From assembly GCA_944548615.1 (NCBI GenBank), contig OX155974.1, forward strand, positions 3,100,001 through 3,164,000: 64,000 bases of DNA, given 5' to 3'. The position numbers and the translations under genes were made by a program. Shown piece after piece: positions 45,743-57,550 of this stretch. How positions within the stretch are numbered: the stretch's first letter is position 1; each line of letters starts with the position of its first letter. The notes under the pieces are model-generated. The model saw nothing but the letters and a program-made list of their open reading frames with translations. It was not told the origin of the DNA and did no database searches. This DNA comes from Micropterix aruncella. Taxonomy: Eukaryota > Arthropoda > Insecta > Lepidoptera > Micropterigidae.

Positions 45743-46008
45743 CAGCGGGCAGTTTCGCATCCTGACTACCAGTTCGGAAGGATATCTCCGTCTGGAATTA
45801 ACCTTCAGGATACCTTCGACTGGTTACAGGATCGAGGTCGCTGGCGCGATCCTCTCCCTTATGAAGCGGTGATTCAGTGTCAACCGAATCCATCGCAGAC
45901 CACGGCATCCTTTGCCTGGCTTATTCACCCAAGATCGGGTAGCCAAGTAACAGGATCAAGAGCAGTTGCCATAAGGTTAACAATTACCCCCGCTCTATAG
46001 GAAACGTA
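45743..46008 (+). mobile_element. GC-unit copy 13, right piece after the 9.2-kb insertion
   Basis: It continues the unit interrupted at 36536 (GCGGGCAGTTTCGCATCC onward) to GCTCTATAGGAAAC, where another unit begins. Confidence 0.7.
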
Positions 46009-46465
46009 CTAGGGTTGTCGACTACAGCGGGCAAGCCCGTAACCTCAGGAAGTTTTAACGATTAGTCGTTCTATCTCCCTGTCTCCCTGGAGTGAGCGCA
46101 GAAGACTTGGACAAATCAGTCCACCGTCTAGCTCCGCCACAAACCCGTAAGAGGCCAACGCCTTAACCGCAAGATAGCCAGGAGTGTTACCCGGCGGGCT
46201 TAACTCACGCCCTTACTTCCAATTGCGACCAGATTACTCCAGTCTCTCGATAGGTTACGAGTTCAAGGTCGCTTGCGCGGTCCTCTCCCTTACGAAGCGG
46301 TGAAACGGTGTACACCGAATCTATCGCGGACCACGGCATCCTTTGCCCGGCTGTTCACCCAGGTTCGGGTAGCCGATGGTCGCTTCAAGGGCAGTCGCCG
46401 TAAGGTCTGCAACCACCCCCGCTCTATAAGAAACAGTACTGCTTCCAGACTTCCCCGACTGTTAG
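46009..46465 (+). mobile_element. GC-unit copy 14, forward, tail missing
   Basis: Starts CTAGGGTTGTCGACTACAGC and breaks off at CCCCGACTGTTAG. Confidence 0.75.
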
Positions 46466-47114
46466 ACATGGGAGCTAACGGGCCCATGATGAGGTGGCCA
46501 CGATGAGCCATGTGTTCAGGGTCGGTCACACTCACGGGTCAACACCCATCCGACGGCCTCCACGCACGGGGTGCGAACCTGGGTAGGACACTGGGTCAAC
46601 CGGTCTCCCCTGGGAATCAAACCTCTGGCGCTCCTGGACAGTCTGCGCACCGTGCGGCGTAAGCCCATGTGCACTCTGACTAACAGTCGGGGGAGTCTGG
46701 AAGCAGTACTGTTTCCTATAGAGCGGGGGTGGTCGCGGACCTTACGGCGACTGCTCTCGAAACGACCATCGGCGACCCGATCCTGGGTGAACAGCCGGGC
46801 AAAGGATGCCGAGGTCCGCGATAGATTCGGTATACACCGTTTCACCGCTTCGTAAGGGAGAGGACCGCGCAAGCGACCTCGAACTCGGAACCAATCGAGA
46901 GACTGGAGTAATCAGGGCGTGAGTGTAAGCCCGCTGTGTAACACTCTTGGCTATCTCGCGGTTAAGGCGTTGGCCTCTTACGGGTTTGTGGCGGAGCTTG
47001 ACAGTGGACTGTTTTTGTCCAAGTCTCCTGCGCTCACTTCAGTGAGACAGAACGACTAATCATTAAAACTTCCTGAGGTGACGGCTCGCCCGATGTAGTC
47101 GACGACACTAGTTG
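46466..47114 (-). mobile_element. GC-unit copy 15, reverse
   Basis: Tail at left (ACATGGGAGCTAACGGGCCC), head at right (GTAGTCGACGACACTAGTTG). It forms an outward-headed pair with copy 14. An internal deletion lies near 46912. Confidence 0.75.
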
Positions 47115-47429
47115 TGTTCACACTCTACCGCGTTTTTAAATGTGGGTGTATTTCGGCTTTCCCAGATAATTTAACGTCGTCGAGAAATCCATTAAAAAAG
47201 CGGCGAAATTCACATCGAATATTATACTTCTACAAAGGGAAAAGTTAAAAAGAGAAAGTCTGTCGGTAATTTCCTGCATTAACTTTATAATTGGCCCGTG
47301 ACCGAAAGGGCGATATGTAAGATTATGCAGAGAAGCCACTCGATGGAAAGAAACGTAGAAAATGAAAGCAGGAAAGTAACAATAAATAATTAGGTATTTG
47401 TTGTTTTCTACTTCGTTTTCGGCCTATCT

Positions 47430-47811
47430 ACTTCTTCTTCTTTTTTCCTTTTGGCAATCCACCCAATGAGGGTGATTTCTGCCAGGTGGTTACTTATTTT
47501 TTAATTTGGGAACTTTATTGTTAGTAGGACAGCACTGAAACAAACAGACACAGAACTTACAATAAAGGAAACAGTAGAAATTAGTATATTATGGAATGGA
47601 ATATTGTTACTAAACGGAAATGTGGTTGAGGGAGATAAATTTACAGAGGATTTTGAAGACTTTTGGAGAGTTAAGGGAGAGGAGAAGGTCCACACACAGT
47701 GGGATCTGAATTTTGAGGGCTGTAAGGTCCGAGACGCAATTAGGATAGTTGTTGTTAAATGGGCAGTTAAAAAAGAGGTGGTCAGCAGTGCATACTGCAT
47801 GACCGCAATCG
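47430..47811 (-). pseudogene. LINE-J: zinc-knuckle C-terminus and 3' end
   Basis: On the minus strand the frame reads CDCGHAVCTADHLFFNCPF, the CCHC-like zinc knuckle that closes many I/R1/Jockey-group retrotransposon proteins, then SDLTALKIQIPLCVDLLLSL to a stop at 47610. The 3' untranslated region runs left through TCACCCTCATTGGGTGGATT to a (GAA)n tail at 47430-47447. The 5' side is cut by the LINE-F fragment that starts at 47812. A degenerate relative lies at 34215-34560. Confidence 0.65.
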
Positions 47812-48290
47812 CATTTAAACAGCTGGAGGACAAACAATTAAAAAAAACATCAAGGAGATGCTGTTAGGCCACCTTTTCTATAATCTGGCCGAATTTGAGG
47901 GCCATGATTTTTCAAATATTGTGCCCATTTAAAATACTTAAAAAAGTAGAGCCTTATTGTCTGATTATTTTATATGGTCTTTTATCTGACTTTTAGTTTA
48001 AAATGCATAACGTAGATTTATTTTGATTATTTAACATTTTACTGACAATTTGAATATCACGATGAATAATTTTACTACGTATCTTTTCGAATTACTAGCT
48101 ACTTCAAATATTAGGCTTCTATTTTGATTATTTATATTTATAGTTTCACAATCTAGTAGTTAATTCTTCACTACCTATGTATGTTTAGTAAAGAGTAGTA
48201 ACGAAACTTACAACCTAACCCAATTATTTTGACACGTCCAAGAGCGGTCTTTAGCCGTCAATTGGAAACGACGAAAATGTAATGTTATGT
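47812..48290 (+). mobile_element. LINE-F copy 2, last codons and 3' untranslated region
   Basis: Begins at FKQLEDKQLKK and follows 18045-18510 nearly base for base to GACACGTCCAAGAGCGGTC. Confidence 0.75.
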
Positions 48291-48559
48291 AATGCATTGG
48301 GGGGACGGGAGGACATGTATCCTATAGAGGTGAGCGGGAGTGCAGCTGTGGCCAATACGCAATCTGCAAATGACTGCTATTTCCTTGCGGCTAAGTGACT
48401 GATGATGGAATCACGGCTTAGGTCGGATCCCCGGTTGTAAGGTGGAGTACCTTTGCGCCTTGATTTTGGATTACAGACGCCACCTCTGTGTCCATTTGTG
48501 GGATAACTGGGAATCAAGGGTGGGGAAGGGAAAAACATTATAAAGAAGTGCGATAGCGT
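48291..48559. other. Unassigned spacer
   Basis: GC-mixed; no recognised feature. Confidence 0.3.
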
Positions 48560-49345
48560 AGAGTCTTGTAACTGTCAGCCACTACAAAAAGAAATATCTT
48601 GGAAATATCTAGGCATCACTCTAGATTGCTTTCGCCGTTGGGACTCTCATATTACATAACGTGGCTACGAAGGTGCGAATCCTTGGATATGTTTTCAAAG
48701 AACTGAGGAATATTCTGGATTCCAAAACTGTTTATTATGCTTTATGTGAATAACTTATTACTTACGGCATACTTGGATGGGGTGGATGTGGTAAAACCCT
48801 GCTAGAGCCATTGCAAGTTGAGCAGAAATTTATATTAAAAATTATTCTACGTAGACCATATCGCCATCCAACTAATGAACTTTATAAAGAAGCTAAAGTT
48901 CTTGATTGTAGGCAACTTTTTCTAGAAACGTCCCTCTTTAGGCTATTTTTGGACAATAACTCAAATTTAGGAATAATTCAGAACCGAAGACAAACGAGAC
49001 AAGTTATAGAAAATAGCTTAATAATACCCAGAATGAAAACATCATTTGGACAAAGACATTACTCTTTCATTGCGCAGAGATTTTACTATCTGATCAATAT
49101 GGAAATAAAAATGAATTTGACATTTAGGCAATTCAAAAATAAATTAAAGAAATGGTTATCGAATCAGAACAGACTAATGTTAGAAATAATAGTTTAATAA
49201 AACTTAGGTGCACAAATTATTAACATATTTTTAAACATGTAAGTATATTTTAACATTGAACTAACTACAAAAAATATTTGACTTTGACAACGAATTGTAC
49301 TTTTTTGACTAGGTATTTTATATTAAATCCTATATTAATAATAAT
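48560..49345 (+). pseudogene. LINE-A copy 4: reverse transcriptase C-terminus
   Basis: The frame 48811-49197 encodes LRRPYRHPTNELYKEAK, VLDCRQLFLETSLFRLFL and TSFGQRHYSFIAQRFYYL to LMLEIIV and a stop, closely matching copy 1. The upstream part (48600-48810) still shows WKYLGITLDC and ITYGILGWGGCGKTLLEPL-like text but is broken by stops and shifts. The copy is plus-oriented; copies 1-3 are minus. The 3' untranslated region is cut at about 49345. Confidence 0.75.
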
Positions 49346-49404
49346 AATAATGAAGAAACTCTTTATTCTTAAGAAAAGGCGATACTTAACATAAACCCTG
49401 CGCG

Positions 49405-50510
49405 AATAAACCCTGCGCAAACTAAAAATCCGCACATGCAACACTGTCGTTGACGGCAAGAATGCGACACAGCCTTGTACGTGTACGGAGGTGGAAAGAG
49501 TAGATACAATAAAGTACCTAGGATTAACTCTGGACTATACACTGAAGTGGGAAGATCATATCAGGTGCACTGCAACAAAATTGAGAAAACTTGTACATAT
49601 ATTCAAGTTAATAAGAAATGCCGTATCCAAAGATTTAGTACGAACGATATATTTCGCATTGGCCCATAACTTACTAGCATACGGAATCATAGCTTGGGGT
49701 CACGGAGCAGCTAACCAGCTCCACCCCAAGCACGGAGCAGCTGGTTAGCTGCTCCGTGCTTGGGGTGGAGCCTCGCTGCAAGCACTTGATCCTCTAATTA
49801 AAGCCCAAAAGTCGCTATTAAGAGTAATACACAAAAAACCCTTCCGGTATTCTTCTGAGAGCTTGTACAATGAATCTAAAGTCCTTGACGTTCGTCAAAT
49901 ATACGCTAAGGTAGTCCTACTCTACTACTATAATCATGACAATTATCATCTATATTCAACACACCATAAAGGAACACGAGTAACAACAACCAGACAGCAC
50001 TTAATCCAAAAAAAGAGAACAAGTTTTGCACAAAAACACTTCTGTTACATTGCTCCTCGACTGTTCAACAAAATGAATAGTGTTTTTCCTGCAGGACTGA
50101 AATCCAGGACTAGTCACGGCGTAAAGAAAAACCTAACTAAGTCACTTTTGACTATGGGTCGACAAGAAACGGAGACATTAATAACATATATATTAAAATA
50201 GAGCACGATTTGTGAGATATATGTATATATTTATATAGTATTACTTTATATTTATCTATAAAGTATATATTTATTTATGTATGTAAGTGTATATTTATAT
50301 GTATATACCTAAATTTAATATTATTACGCTTTCTTATTTTGGAGACATATCTAACTTCTCAAATGTAACATAATAATATACAAAGATAATACAGCAAGTT
50401 ATGAAAACCACTCTACCTTCTTTTATATTAAGCCTACCTTAGTACAGGCGAGGCCTAGTTAGGATGGCTTTGAATTTTAAAAATAAAAAATTAAAAAAAA
50501 TAAATCTATA
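49405..50510 (+). pseudogene. LINE-C copy 2: reverse transcriptase C-terminus
   Basis: The open frame begins about 49414 (CNTVVDGKN...CTCTEVERV), then DTIKYLGLTLDYTLKWEDHI and LLAYGIIAWG. A snap-back insertion at about 49705-49765 breaks the frame. It resumes as ASLQALDPLIKAQKSLLRVI, VLDVRQIYAKVVLLYYYN and TSFAQKHFCYIAPRLFNKM, and ends at a stop at 50199-50201. The 3' untranslated region reaches about 50510, where (AT)n begins. It is CR1/Jockey-like and lacks the catalytic domain. The last residues match the fragment at 39901. Confidence 0.8.
49717..49771. repeat. Perfect 25-bp hairpin inserted in LINE-C
   Basis: AGCTCCACCCCAAGCACGGA and onward (to 49742) is repeated inverted after a GGTT loop (49743-49746). 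GCTTGGGGT flanks the inserted 60-odd bases on both sides. Confidence 0.85.
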
Positions 50511-50540
50511 GATAAAATATATATCCATATATGCACACAT

Positions 50541-51329
<789 letters not shown>

Positions 51330-51462
51330 GGGACAGTACGTTACATACGTCGTGTCCAATTGGCGGCTAAAAACCGCTCTTGGACGTGTCAAAATATTTG
51401 TGTTTTAAGTAGTAAGTCTCATTACTACTATAATCTTTACTTAACATACATATATTATTTTT

Positions 51463-52058
51463 AAGCTATTGCATAGCTTTTATCGCGGGCCTAGGCCGGC
51501 GCGGCGACCGAATGAAGAAATTTCTTAACGAAAATTAATGATTTTAAACTGATAATTACGTCTAAACGAGTACTGCTTACAATTCGAAAAAAATATATGG
51601 TAAACAAGAACATTTTCCTAATATTCTTAGCTTTGAAGATTTTAGATTTTGTTTATATTACATAGTGTAATTAATTTGTGAAATTAGGTCTAACCGGACA
51701 CAAAAACGACTACTACGCAAATACTATCTGGCGTATTATTATGAAACCTGCACAATTTTAAAGATAATTAAATTATCTATCTTTTTATCTACGAGTTTTT
51801 TCGAATAATCCGTTTTTTTTGCTTTATCGAATAAAAAATTCGTGCGCGGCGCTCTATCGGAAGACGTTTAAATTATTTCGATTCATTTGTTACCGCAGCC
51901 GCAAATGATTTGAAATAATTTCAACGTTTTCCGATAGAGCGCAGTTATCTGATATCAGAAAAAATAAAATAAATAAAATAAATAAATAATTATAATTGCA
52001 TAAGTTGTTAAAAATGCTATGCAATAGCTTTACCGCGGCAGTCCCTGAGTGCCACACG
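51463..52058. repeat. Twin fold-back repeat, copy 1
   Basis: Starts AAGCTATTGCATAGCTTTTA and ends GAGTGCCACACG. Internal arms 51849-51889 and 51902-51942 are inverted copies around a CTACCGCAGCC-type loop. Confidence 0.75.
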
Positions 52059-52478
52059 TATTTTATTTTTAAATATATAGTATCTAAGGAACTTTGGAAC
52101 CTACTAAAAGTTATTCGTCGTAGAATCGTATTACAAAACAATTTAAAGGCTTATTTAATAAAATAGTCAATAATTCTGATGTCTACCTACTAAACACACA
52201 ATAATTAAAATAGTCAGTTAAAAAGTTGAATAATCAAAGCAGAAGCCTAACAATTGAAATAGTCAATAAATCGAATGTATACGTACTAAAAACTGTACAT
52301 AGTAACATCCAAAGTAGTAAGTAAATTGTTAAATAATCAAACTAAAGCTAAATCTTACATTTAAATACTAAAAGTACATATATAATTATCATTCAAATTG
52401 GTACAATATTTGCAAAGTCATGGCCCTCGAATTCGGTCAGATTATAGAAAGGGTGGCCTATCAGCATCTCCTTATTGT

Positions 52479-53060
52479 AAGCTATTGCATAGCTTTTATC
52501 TCGGGCCTAGGCCAGCGCGGCGACCGAATGAAGAAATTTCTTAACGAAAATTAATGATTTTAAACTGATAATTACGTCTAAACGAGTACTGCTTACGATT
52601 CGAAAAAAATATATGGTAAACAAAAACATTTGCCTAATATTCTTAGCTTTAAATATTTTAGATTTTTTTAATATTACATAGTGTAATTAATTTGTGAAAT
52701 TAGGTCTAACCGAACACAAAAACGACTACTACGCAAATACTATCTTGCGTATTATTATGAAACCTGCACCATTTTAAAGATAATTTAATTATCTATCTTT
52801 TTATCTACGATTTTGTTCGAATAATCCGTTTTTTTGCTTTATCGAATAAAAAATTCGCGCGCGGCGTTCTATCGGAAGACGTTTAAATTATTCCGAATCA
52901 TTTGCTACCGCAGCCGCAAATGATACGGAATAATTTCAACGTTTTCCAAACGAGCGCAGTTATCCGATATCAGAAAAAATAAAATAAATAAGTATAATTG
53001 CATAAGTTGTTAAAATTGCTATGCAATAGCTTTACCGCGGCAGTCCCCGAGTGCCACACG
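52479..53060. repeat. Twin fold-back repeat, copy 2
   Basis: About 95% alike to copy 1 by eye, same orientation. Arms at 52864-52904 and 52917-52957. Confidence 0.75.
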
Positions 53061-53215
53061 TTTTTTTTTTTAAATTGTTTGTCCTCCAGTTGTTTGATAG
53101 TGGTTGGGAGTAAATTGTATAATTTAATGCTAAGGTATAAGTAGCTCTTCTGTACTTTTGCCAGTCTTGTTCGAGGCATTCTTACTTTACCGGTTTTATT
53201 TCTAAATTGCGCCTC

Positions 53216-53628
53216 TTCTTACTCCCATTTTGGCCCATCGAATGAATCTGACAGGTTGTTTGGCCGTATCATAAGCTGCGTCGCCCAACTTGGCATATAA
53301 AATATAAACTCTTCGTTTAAGCTAAGCCCGGGGCTCAGGCACTGAGTCTGATATACAGTAATTGATTCCTGCCACTTTATATGCACGAGATAAAGCCTCA
53401 AGTTTTGCTCTTAGACGAAGGAGGGGGTGGGCGGTCTTTTTTCTCAATTTCAAACACTTTGAATAAATCGTCGAGGCGTACGCGCTCCGGGCGCTCTTGT
53501 GAAAGGTTTAATTTGCTATATTCGAACCGTTTAGAAACAGTGGCGGATCCAGTAATTTTGCGACGGGTGAATAAACATATAGACATTGATTTTATAGACT
53601 ATAAAATCAATGATATAGACATTAATTG
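53216..53628. other. Unassigned, two short minus-strand frames
   Basis: Frames at 53219-53401 and 53398-53586 (the latter with ERPERVRLDDLFKVFEIEKK) have protein-like composition but no recognised domain. CAGTGGCGGATCCAG at 53538-53552 looks like a transposon end. Confidence 0.25.
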
Positions 53629-53643
53629 TGGGGGAAGAGGTAA

Positions 53644-54298
53644 TGGGCCATTGCTGAGTTGGCCACGAAGACCCATTCTGTTTCAGGGTCGGTCACACTC
53701 ACGGGTCAACACCCATCCGATGGCCTCCACGCATGGGGTGCGAGCCTGGGTAGGACACTGGGTCAACCAGTCTCCCCTGGGAACAATCCTCTGGCGCTCC
53801 TGGACGGTCTGCGCACCGAGCGGCGCAAGCCAATCGATTGTGCTCTCCGACTAACAATCGGGGGAGTCTGGGAACTGTACTGTTTCCTATAGAGCGTGGG
53901 TAGTTGTCTACCTTACGGCGACTGTTCTTGAAATGACCATTGGCCATCCGATCCCGGTTCAGAGTCGGGCAAAGGACGCCTTGGTCCGCGACAGATTCGG
54001 TGAACTCCGTTTCACCGCTTCGTAAGGGAGAGGACCGCGCAAGCGACCTCGAACTCGGAACCAATCGAGAGACCGGAGAAATCTGGTCACAATTGGTAGT
54101 TAGGGCGCGAGTGCCGCCCGCCAGGTAACATACCTGGCTACTCGCGGTAAGGCGTTGGTCTCTAACGGGTTGTGGCGTAGCTAGACGTCGGATTGTTATG
54201 TCCCAAGTCTTCTACGCTCACTGCACGGTCGATAGAACGAACAATCGTTAAAACGTCCTGCGGTGACGGGTTCGCCCGTTGTGGTTGACAACTCAATA
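53644..54298 (-). mobile_element. GC-unit copy 16, reverse, with 15-bp target duplication
   Basis: 655 bp, flanked by exact TGGGGGAAGAGGTAA (53629-53643 and 54299-54313). It is the clearest complete copy. Confidence 0.9.
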
Positions 54299-54629
54299 TG
54301 GGGGAAGAGGTAAGGGTAAATGGAGGGAGGGGGAAGGAGAAACAAGAGTTCGCCTGTGGATCATGTGGTTTGGGTAAAGTTGAGAGCCTCTTAATTTGCT
54401 TCTTCATATAACATTGATCTTGTTTCTTTATTGTTTGTTTCAATAGGCAGCGTAGTCGGCCCAATATCCGGACCAATATCCCAATCCGATGTGTGAATTT
54501 AATATCGGAAGAATAATATCCTATGTTGATGCTGATGATACATTCATCCACATAGAAAATACTTTATAGCCGAAAAAATGCGACTGCCAATAGAGAAAAC
54601 ATGGCCAGACTCAAATTTACTTACTTTAA

Positions 54630-54830
54630 CCCTTCGAGTAGCGGCATAATTTCATGGCAAACCGGGGCAATTTATTGGAATTTCTTGCTATATCGCCGCG
54701 CTCGACAAAAAGTACTATAACTATGGAATTACTAAAGCAATCATAAAAAGAACAACTGTGCAATGATCGCATTGAAATTTTGTACATAGAATATTGAAAT
54801 CTAATTTTGTAAAACAATTAGATAATCCTC
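54630..54830 (+). repeat. Family-D repeat, truncated copy
   Basis: Matches 59930-60125 (CCCTTCGAGTAGCGGCATAA to AAAACAATTAGATAA), then diverges. Confidence 0.6.
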
Positions 54831-55027
54831 GAGCGAAGCCTTCGAGCGAAACCTTCGAGCTATGCGCGAATTTAGTGCGAACGCGCATAGTTCCACACTT
54901 TCGCGCCGCTCAGTTGCTCAGTTGACTGTCGGCAGTGTCGGTGTGTAGTCGTGTCTGTGGTGCCTAATTAATATGTTGCTTAGATTTCCTACAAAATTAC
55001 CGTAAAGTGGATGAAACAATTGTAACA

Positions 55028-55885
55028 TGAATTCGGGCTCGCACGTGTAACATGAATTGGGGCTTGCACGTGAATAATATATGTAATAAATTGAGATGGA
55101 TGCTATATAAGTTCAATCACCTTCAGTATCTTGTAGATAAACCAACATTACGCTTAGTATATCATGCCCTCGCTGATGCAGTACTGAGCTATGCTCTCAC
55201 TTCATTTGGTCCAACTTTTCGCACATATATAGATAAAATATTTAATTTGCAACGTAGAATTATAAAACTTTTAGTAAATAAAAATGTGTTAACGCCATGT
55301 AAAAAGAACTATAACTTGTTGTTAAAGCGATGCGATATATTACCTATACATGAAAAAATTACGTACTTACTAGCAATGGAGCATTTTAGAAATTCAGAAT
55401 TTAAAATACCAATACAGTACAATAGTACAAAAAGTCCGTAAAAGATTTGAAGAGCCGAGAGCGAACAACTACTATGGTGAAAGGACGTTAAAGTACCTCA
55501 TTTCAAGAATCTTTAATACTATTGTATCTGAGGAAGACTGTGTAAGCGTGAGCAAACAGATGTTTAAAAAGAGATTAAAAAGCTACCTGTTGGACGTTTA
55601 TAGTGAAATTAGTGGTCATAAGTAAATTTGTTATACATTTCTATAATTTAAGCTTGTAACTGGCCTAATTTAAGCCTGTAGAAGCCTGTAGTAAGACCAG
55701 TAGTACCTAATACTGCTGTGCATTGTTTTTATATTATTAATGTCTTTTTGTATCACAAAATTAGAAGTTTATGACTAGAAAAATAAGAGTTTGTCTCGCC
55801 AAGAAACTGTATACCAGTTTGGCAAGATTTTAATATTTTAAAAAATGTATTTTTTTCTCTGAATAAAAAAATATTTAAAAAAAAG
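55028..55885 (+). pseudogene. LINE-K: reverse transcriptase C-terminus and 3' end
   Basis: The frame from 55052 reads NNICNKLRWMLYKFNHL, LRLVYHALADAVLSYALTS and IDKIFNLQRRIIKLL to a stop at 55441. In the next frame the protein carries on (RKRFEEPRANNYYGERTLKY, VSKQMFKKRLKSYLLDVYSE) to a stop at 55623-55625. So one frameshift lies near 55430. It is the C-terminal part of a Jockey/CR1-type element. A 3' untranslated region follows, with AATAAA at about 55862 and an A-rich end at 55885. No catalytic domain is present. Confidence 0.75.
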
Positions 55886-56172
55886 CTGCAATTTCTTGAA
55901 TACTACTAAACCGAACACGTTTTTTGGGATGTAAATCGTAAAGATTATTTGAAAAAATATAAAAATCACGACGCGTGACTATAGCGCCATGATGAAAAAA
56001 CATTAGAAATTTTGAAAAAAAGGGAATCCCTTGCTACCTAGTTACATAAATTACAAAAGTAAACCAAAAAATCCTACTTGAAAAAAGCTCAGTTGGTTTG
56101 AATATGAAATAATGAATGGATGATATAATTTTGATTTTACTTTTAATATAATCATAATTATAGTGCGCTATT

Positions 56173-56595
56173 GCGGATGATATAAATATAATCGCTGAAT
56201 TTGCCGAAGACCTACAACTCATGCTGGAGCAACTATATCACGCGTCCCTGCGAACGGGTCTTAACATGAACACGGACAAGACAAAGGTTATGGCGAAAGC
56301 CGATCTCACACCGAATCCCATTCCATTGAATGGACAACCGCTGGAGCAGGTGCAGGAGTACACATACCTAGGACAGGTGATAATGCTCGGCCGGGACTCG
56401 ATGATGGCAGAGATAAAGCGAAGAAAACAATTGGGATGTCTAGCCTTCGGGAAGCGGAGCTTCGTGCTGAAGTCCAGAATTCCCCAATCGCTCAAGACAA
56501 AGGTGTATAATCAGTGCGTGTTACAGGCTATGACGTATGCTTGTGAGACATGGACACTGACTGCTGGGATGATCCACGAGATCGTTTTAACATAA
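56173..56595 (+). pseudogene. RTE-type reverse transcriptase fragment
   Basis: The frame begins right at the polymerase box (ADDINIIAEFAEDLQLMLEQ), continues with HASLRTGLNMNTDKTKVMAK, VQEYTYLGQVI, IKRRKQLGCLAFGK and VYNQCVLQAMTYACETWTLT, and ends 14 residues later. This order is typical of RTE/BovB-type reverse transcriptases. It starts abruptly before the DD pair and ends before the C-terminus, so it is truncated at both sides. The frame is otherwise intact over 140 codons, and its base use is GC-richer than its flanks, suggesting a younger insertion than most LINEs here. Confidence 0.8.
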
Positions 56596-57042
56596 AGTTA
56601 TAGGAAAGCTATAGATAGTCACTTTTTATGTTACTTTTGCGTTACTTTTACGTTACCGCTTGCAAAATAGTATGTTACGTAACATAAAAGGCGAATAAAA
56701 CAAAAAAACCCCAGTTCTATTATTGATATTTATGGATATTATAAAATCGACATTCCAGTAACCTCACCTCATAATACGAACCAAATCAATAAGCGTTATA
56801 GACACGGGTTAAATTTCACTAGGACTACAAACACAGCTGGGTGTTCAAAAATAGACATTACTTTTAAATTTTATCATTAAAATGCAATGATTACTGTTGA
56901 ATTAACGTATACACTCAATAGAATAGTGTTATATTTCTTTGTATGACGTCAGACGAAAAAACAAAAAAAAGTGTCAAAATTTTTGGCTTTAGCCATATAT
57001 AATTGATACATTTCATACCAAACCTCTTTGGCCATCTCTAAT
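56596..57042. other. Unassigned spacer
   Basis: AT-rich with repeated GTTACTTTT and a GTTACGTAAC palindrome; no gene. Confidence 0.35.
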
Positions 57043-57236
57043 GGGCGGTTTACACTCTCGCGCGAGGTGCGAGGCGAGACGCAAAACCATATCAGTAAAC
57101 AAATGGAACAGAGGCAAAGCTTCTAGCAAGTAGGTAAACATTTTGTACGCTCGTTAGAAGCTTTGCCTCTGTTCCATTTGTTTACTGATATGGTTTTGCG
57201 TCTCGCCTCGCGCCTCGCGCGAGAGTGTAAACGGCC
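57043..57236. repeat. Near-perfect hairpin MITE
   Basis: Arms 57044-57124 and 57155-57236 (about 80 bp each) are almost perfectly complementary around a 30-nt loop. The ends are GGGCGGTTTACACTCTCGCG and its inverse. The open frames across it are artefacts of the inverted repeat. Confidence 0.85.
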
Positions 57237-57259
57237 TATGATATATAGTTTGTCAGTTA

Positions 57260-57532
57260 ATTCACAGATAAATGAGCGATTGCTCATTGAATGATTTATA
57301 CTATTTCCGAATCCCATTTAAAAAGTTTTTAATATCAGGGATAGATGAAAACATAGTCGCTGAACACAATTATGCAAGCTTACAAAGCGAGCAAATAATC
57401 GAAAGTATAGTCCTTCAAGACAGTGTAATATTTCGCGCTCATAACACTCCCTCCTGGCCGATTGGTTGGCCGGGAAAGAAAAATAGCTATTTCATACGAA
57501 GCATCCTCGTCCATCTCTACTCTGTTGCTTAG
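57260..57532 (+). pseudogene. Duplicated 5' part of the zinc-finger gene
   Basis: ATG at 57272 opens MSDCSLNDLYYFRIPFKKFL, then DENIVAEHNYASLQSEQIIE, which is the same protein segment that precedes the zinc fingers 290 bp downstream. The frame then runs into unrelated text and stops at 57530-57532. It looks like a tandem duplication of the leader part of the gene (about 57250-57420 and 57535-57720). It could also be an alternative first exon. No zinc finger in this copy. Confidence 0.55.
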
Positions 57533-57550
57533 CTGTCAGTATTCAGTATA

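Larger units (their letters stand above)
51330..53215 (-). mobile_element. LINE-F copy 3, reverse, split by two fold-back repeats
   Basis: The 3' end (CCGCTCTTGGACGTGTC) is at about 51370-51395. The 3' untranslated region continues at 52060-52478, and the last coding part at 53061-53215 (RLAKVQKSYLYLSIKLYNLL on the minus strand). Twin 590-bp fold-back repeats sit at 51463-52058 and 52479-53060. Confidence 0.7.

Noticed and set aside
47604..47867. 87-codon plus-strand ORF
   Set aside because: It runs antisense through the LINE-J zinc-knuckle region and then into the LINE-F 3' end. It is a chance join of two remnants.
53381..53854. 157-codon plus-strand ORF
   Set aside because: It crosses from unassigned DNA into a GC-unit through its target duplication and has no coherent composition.
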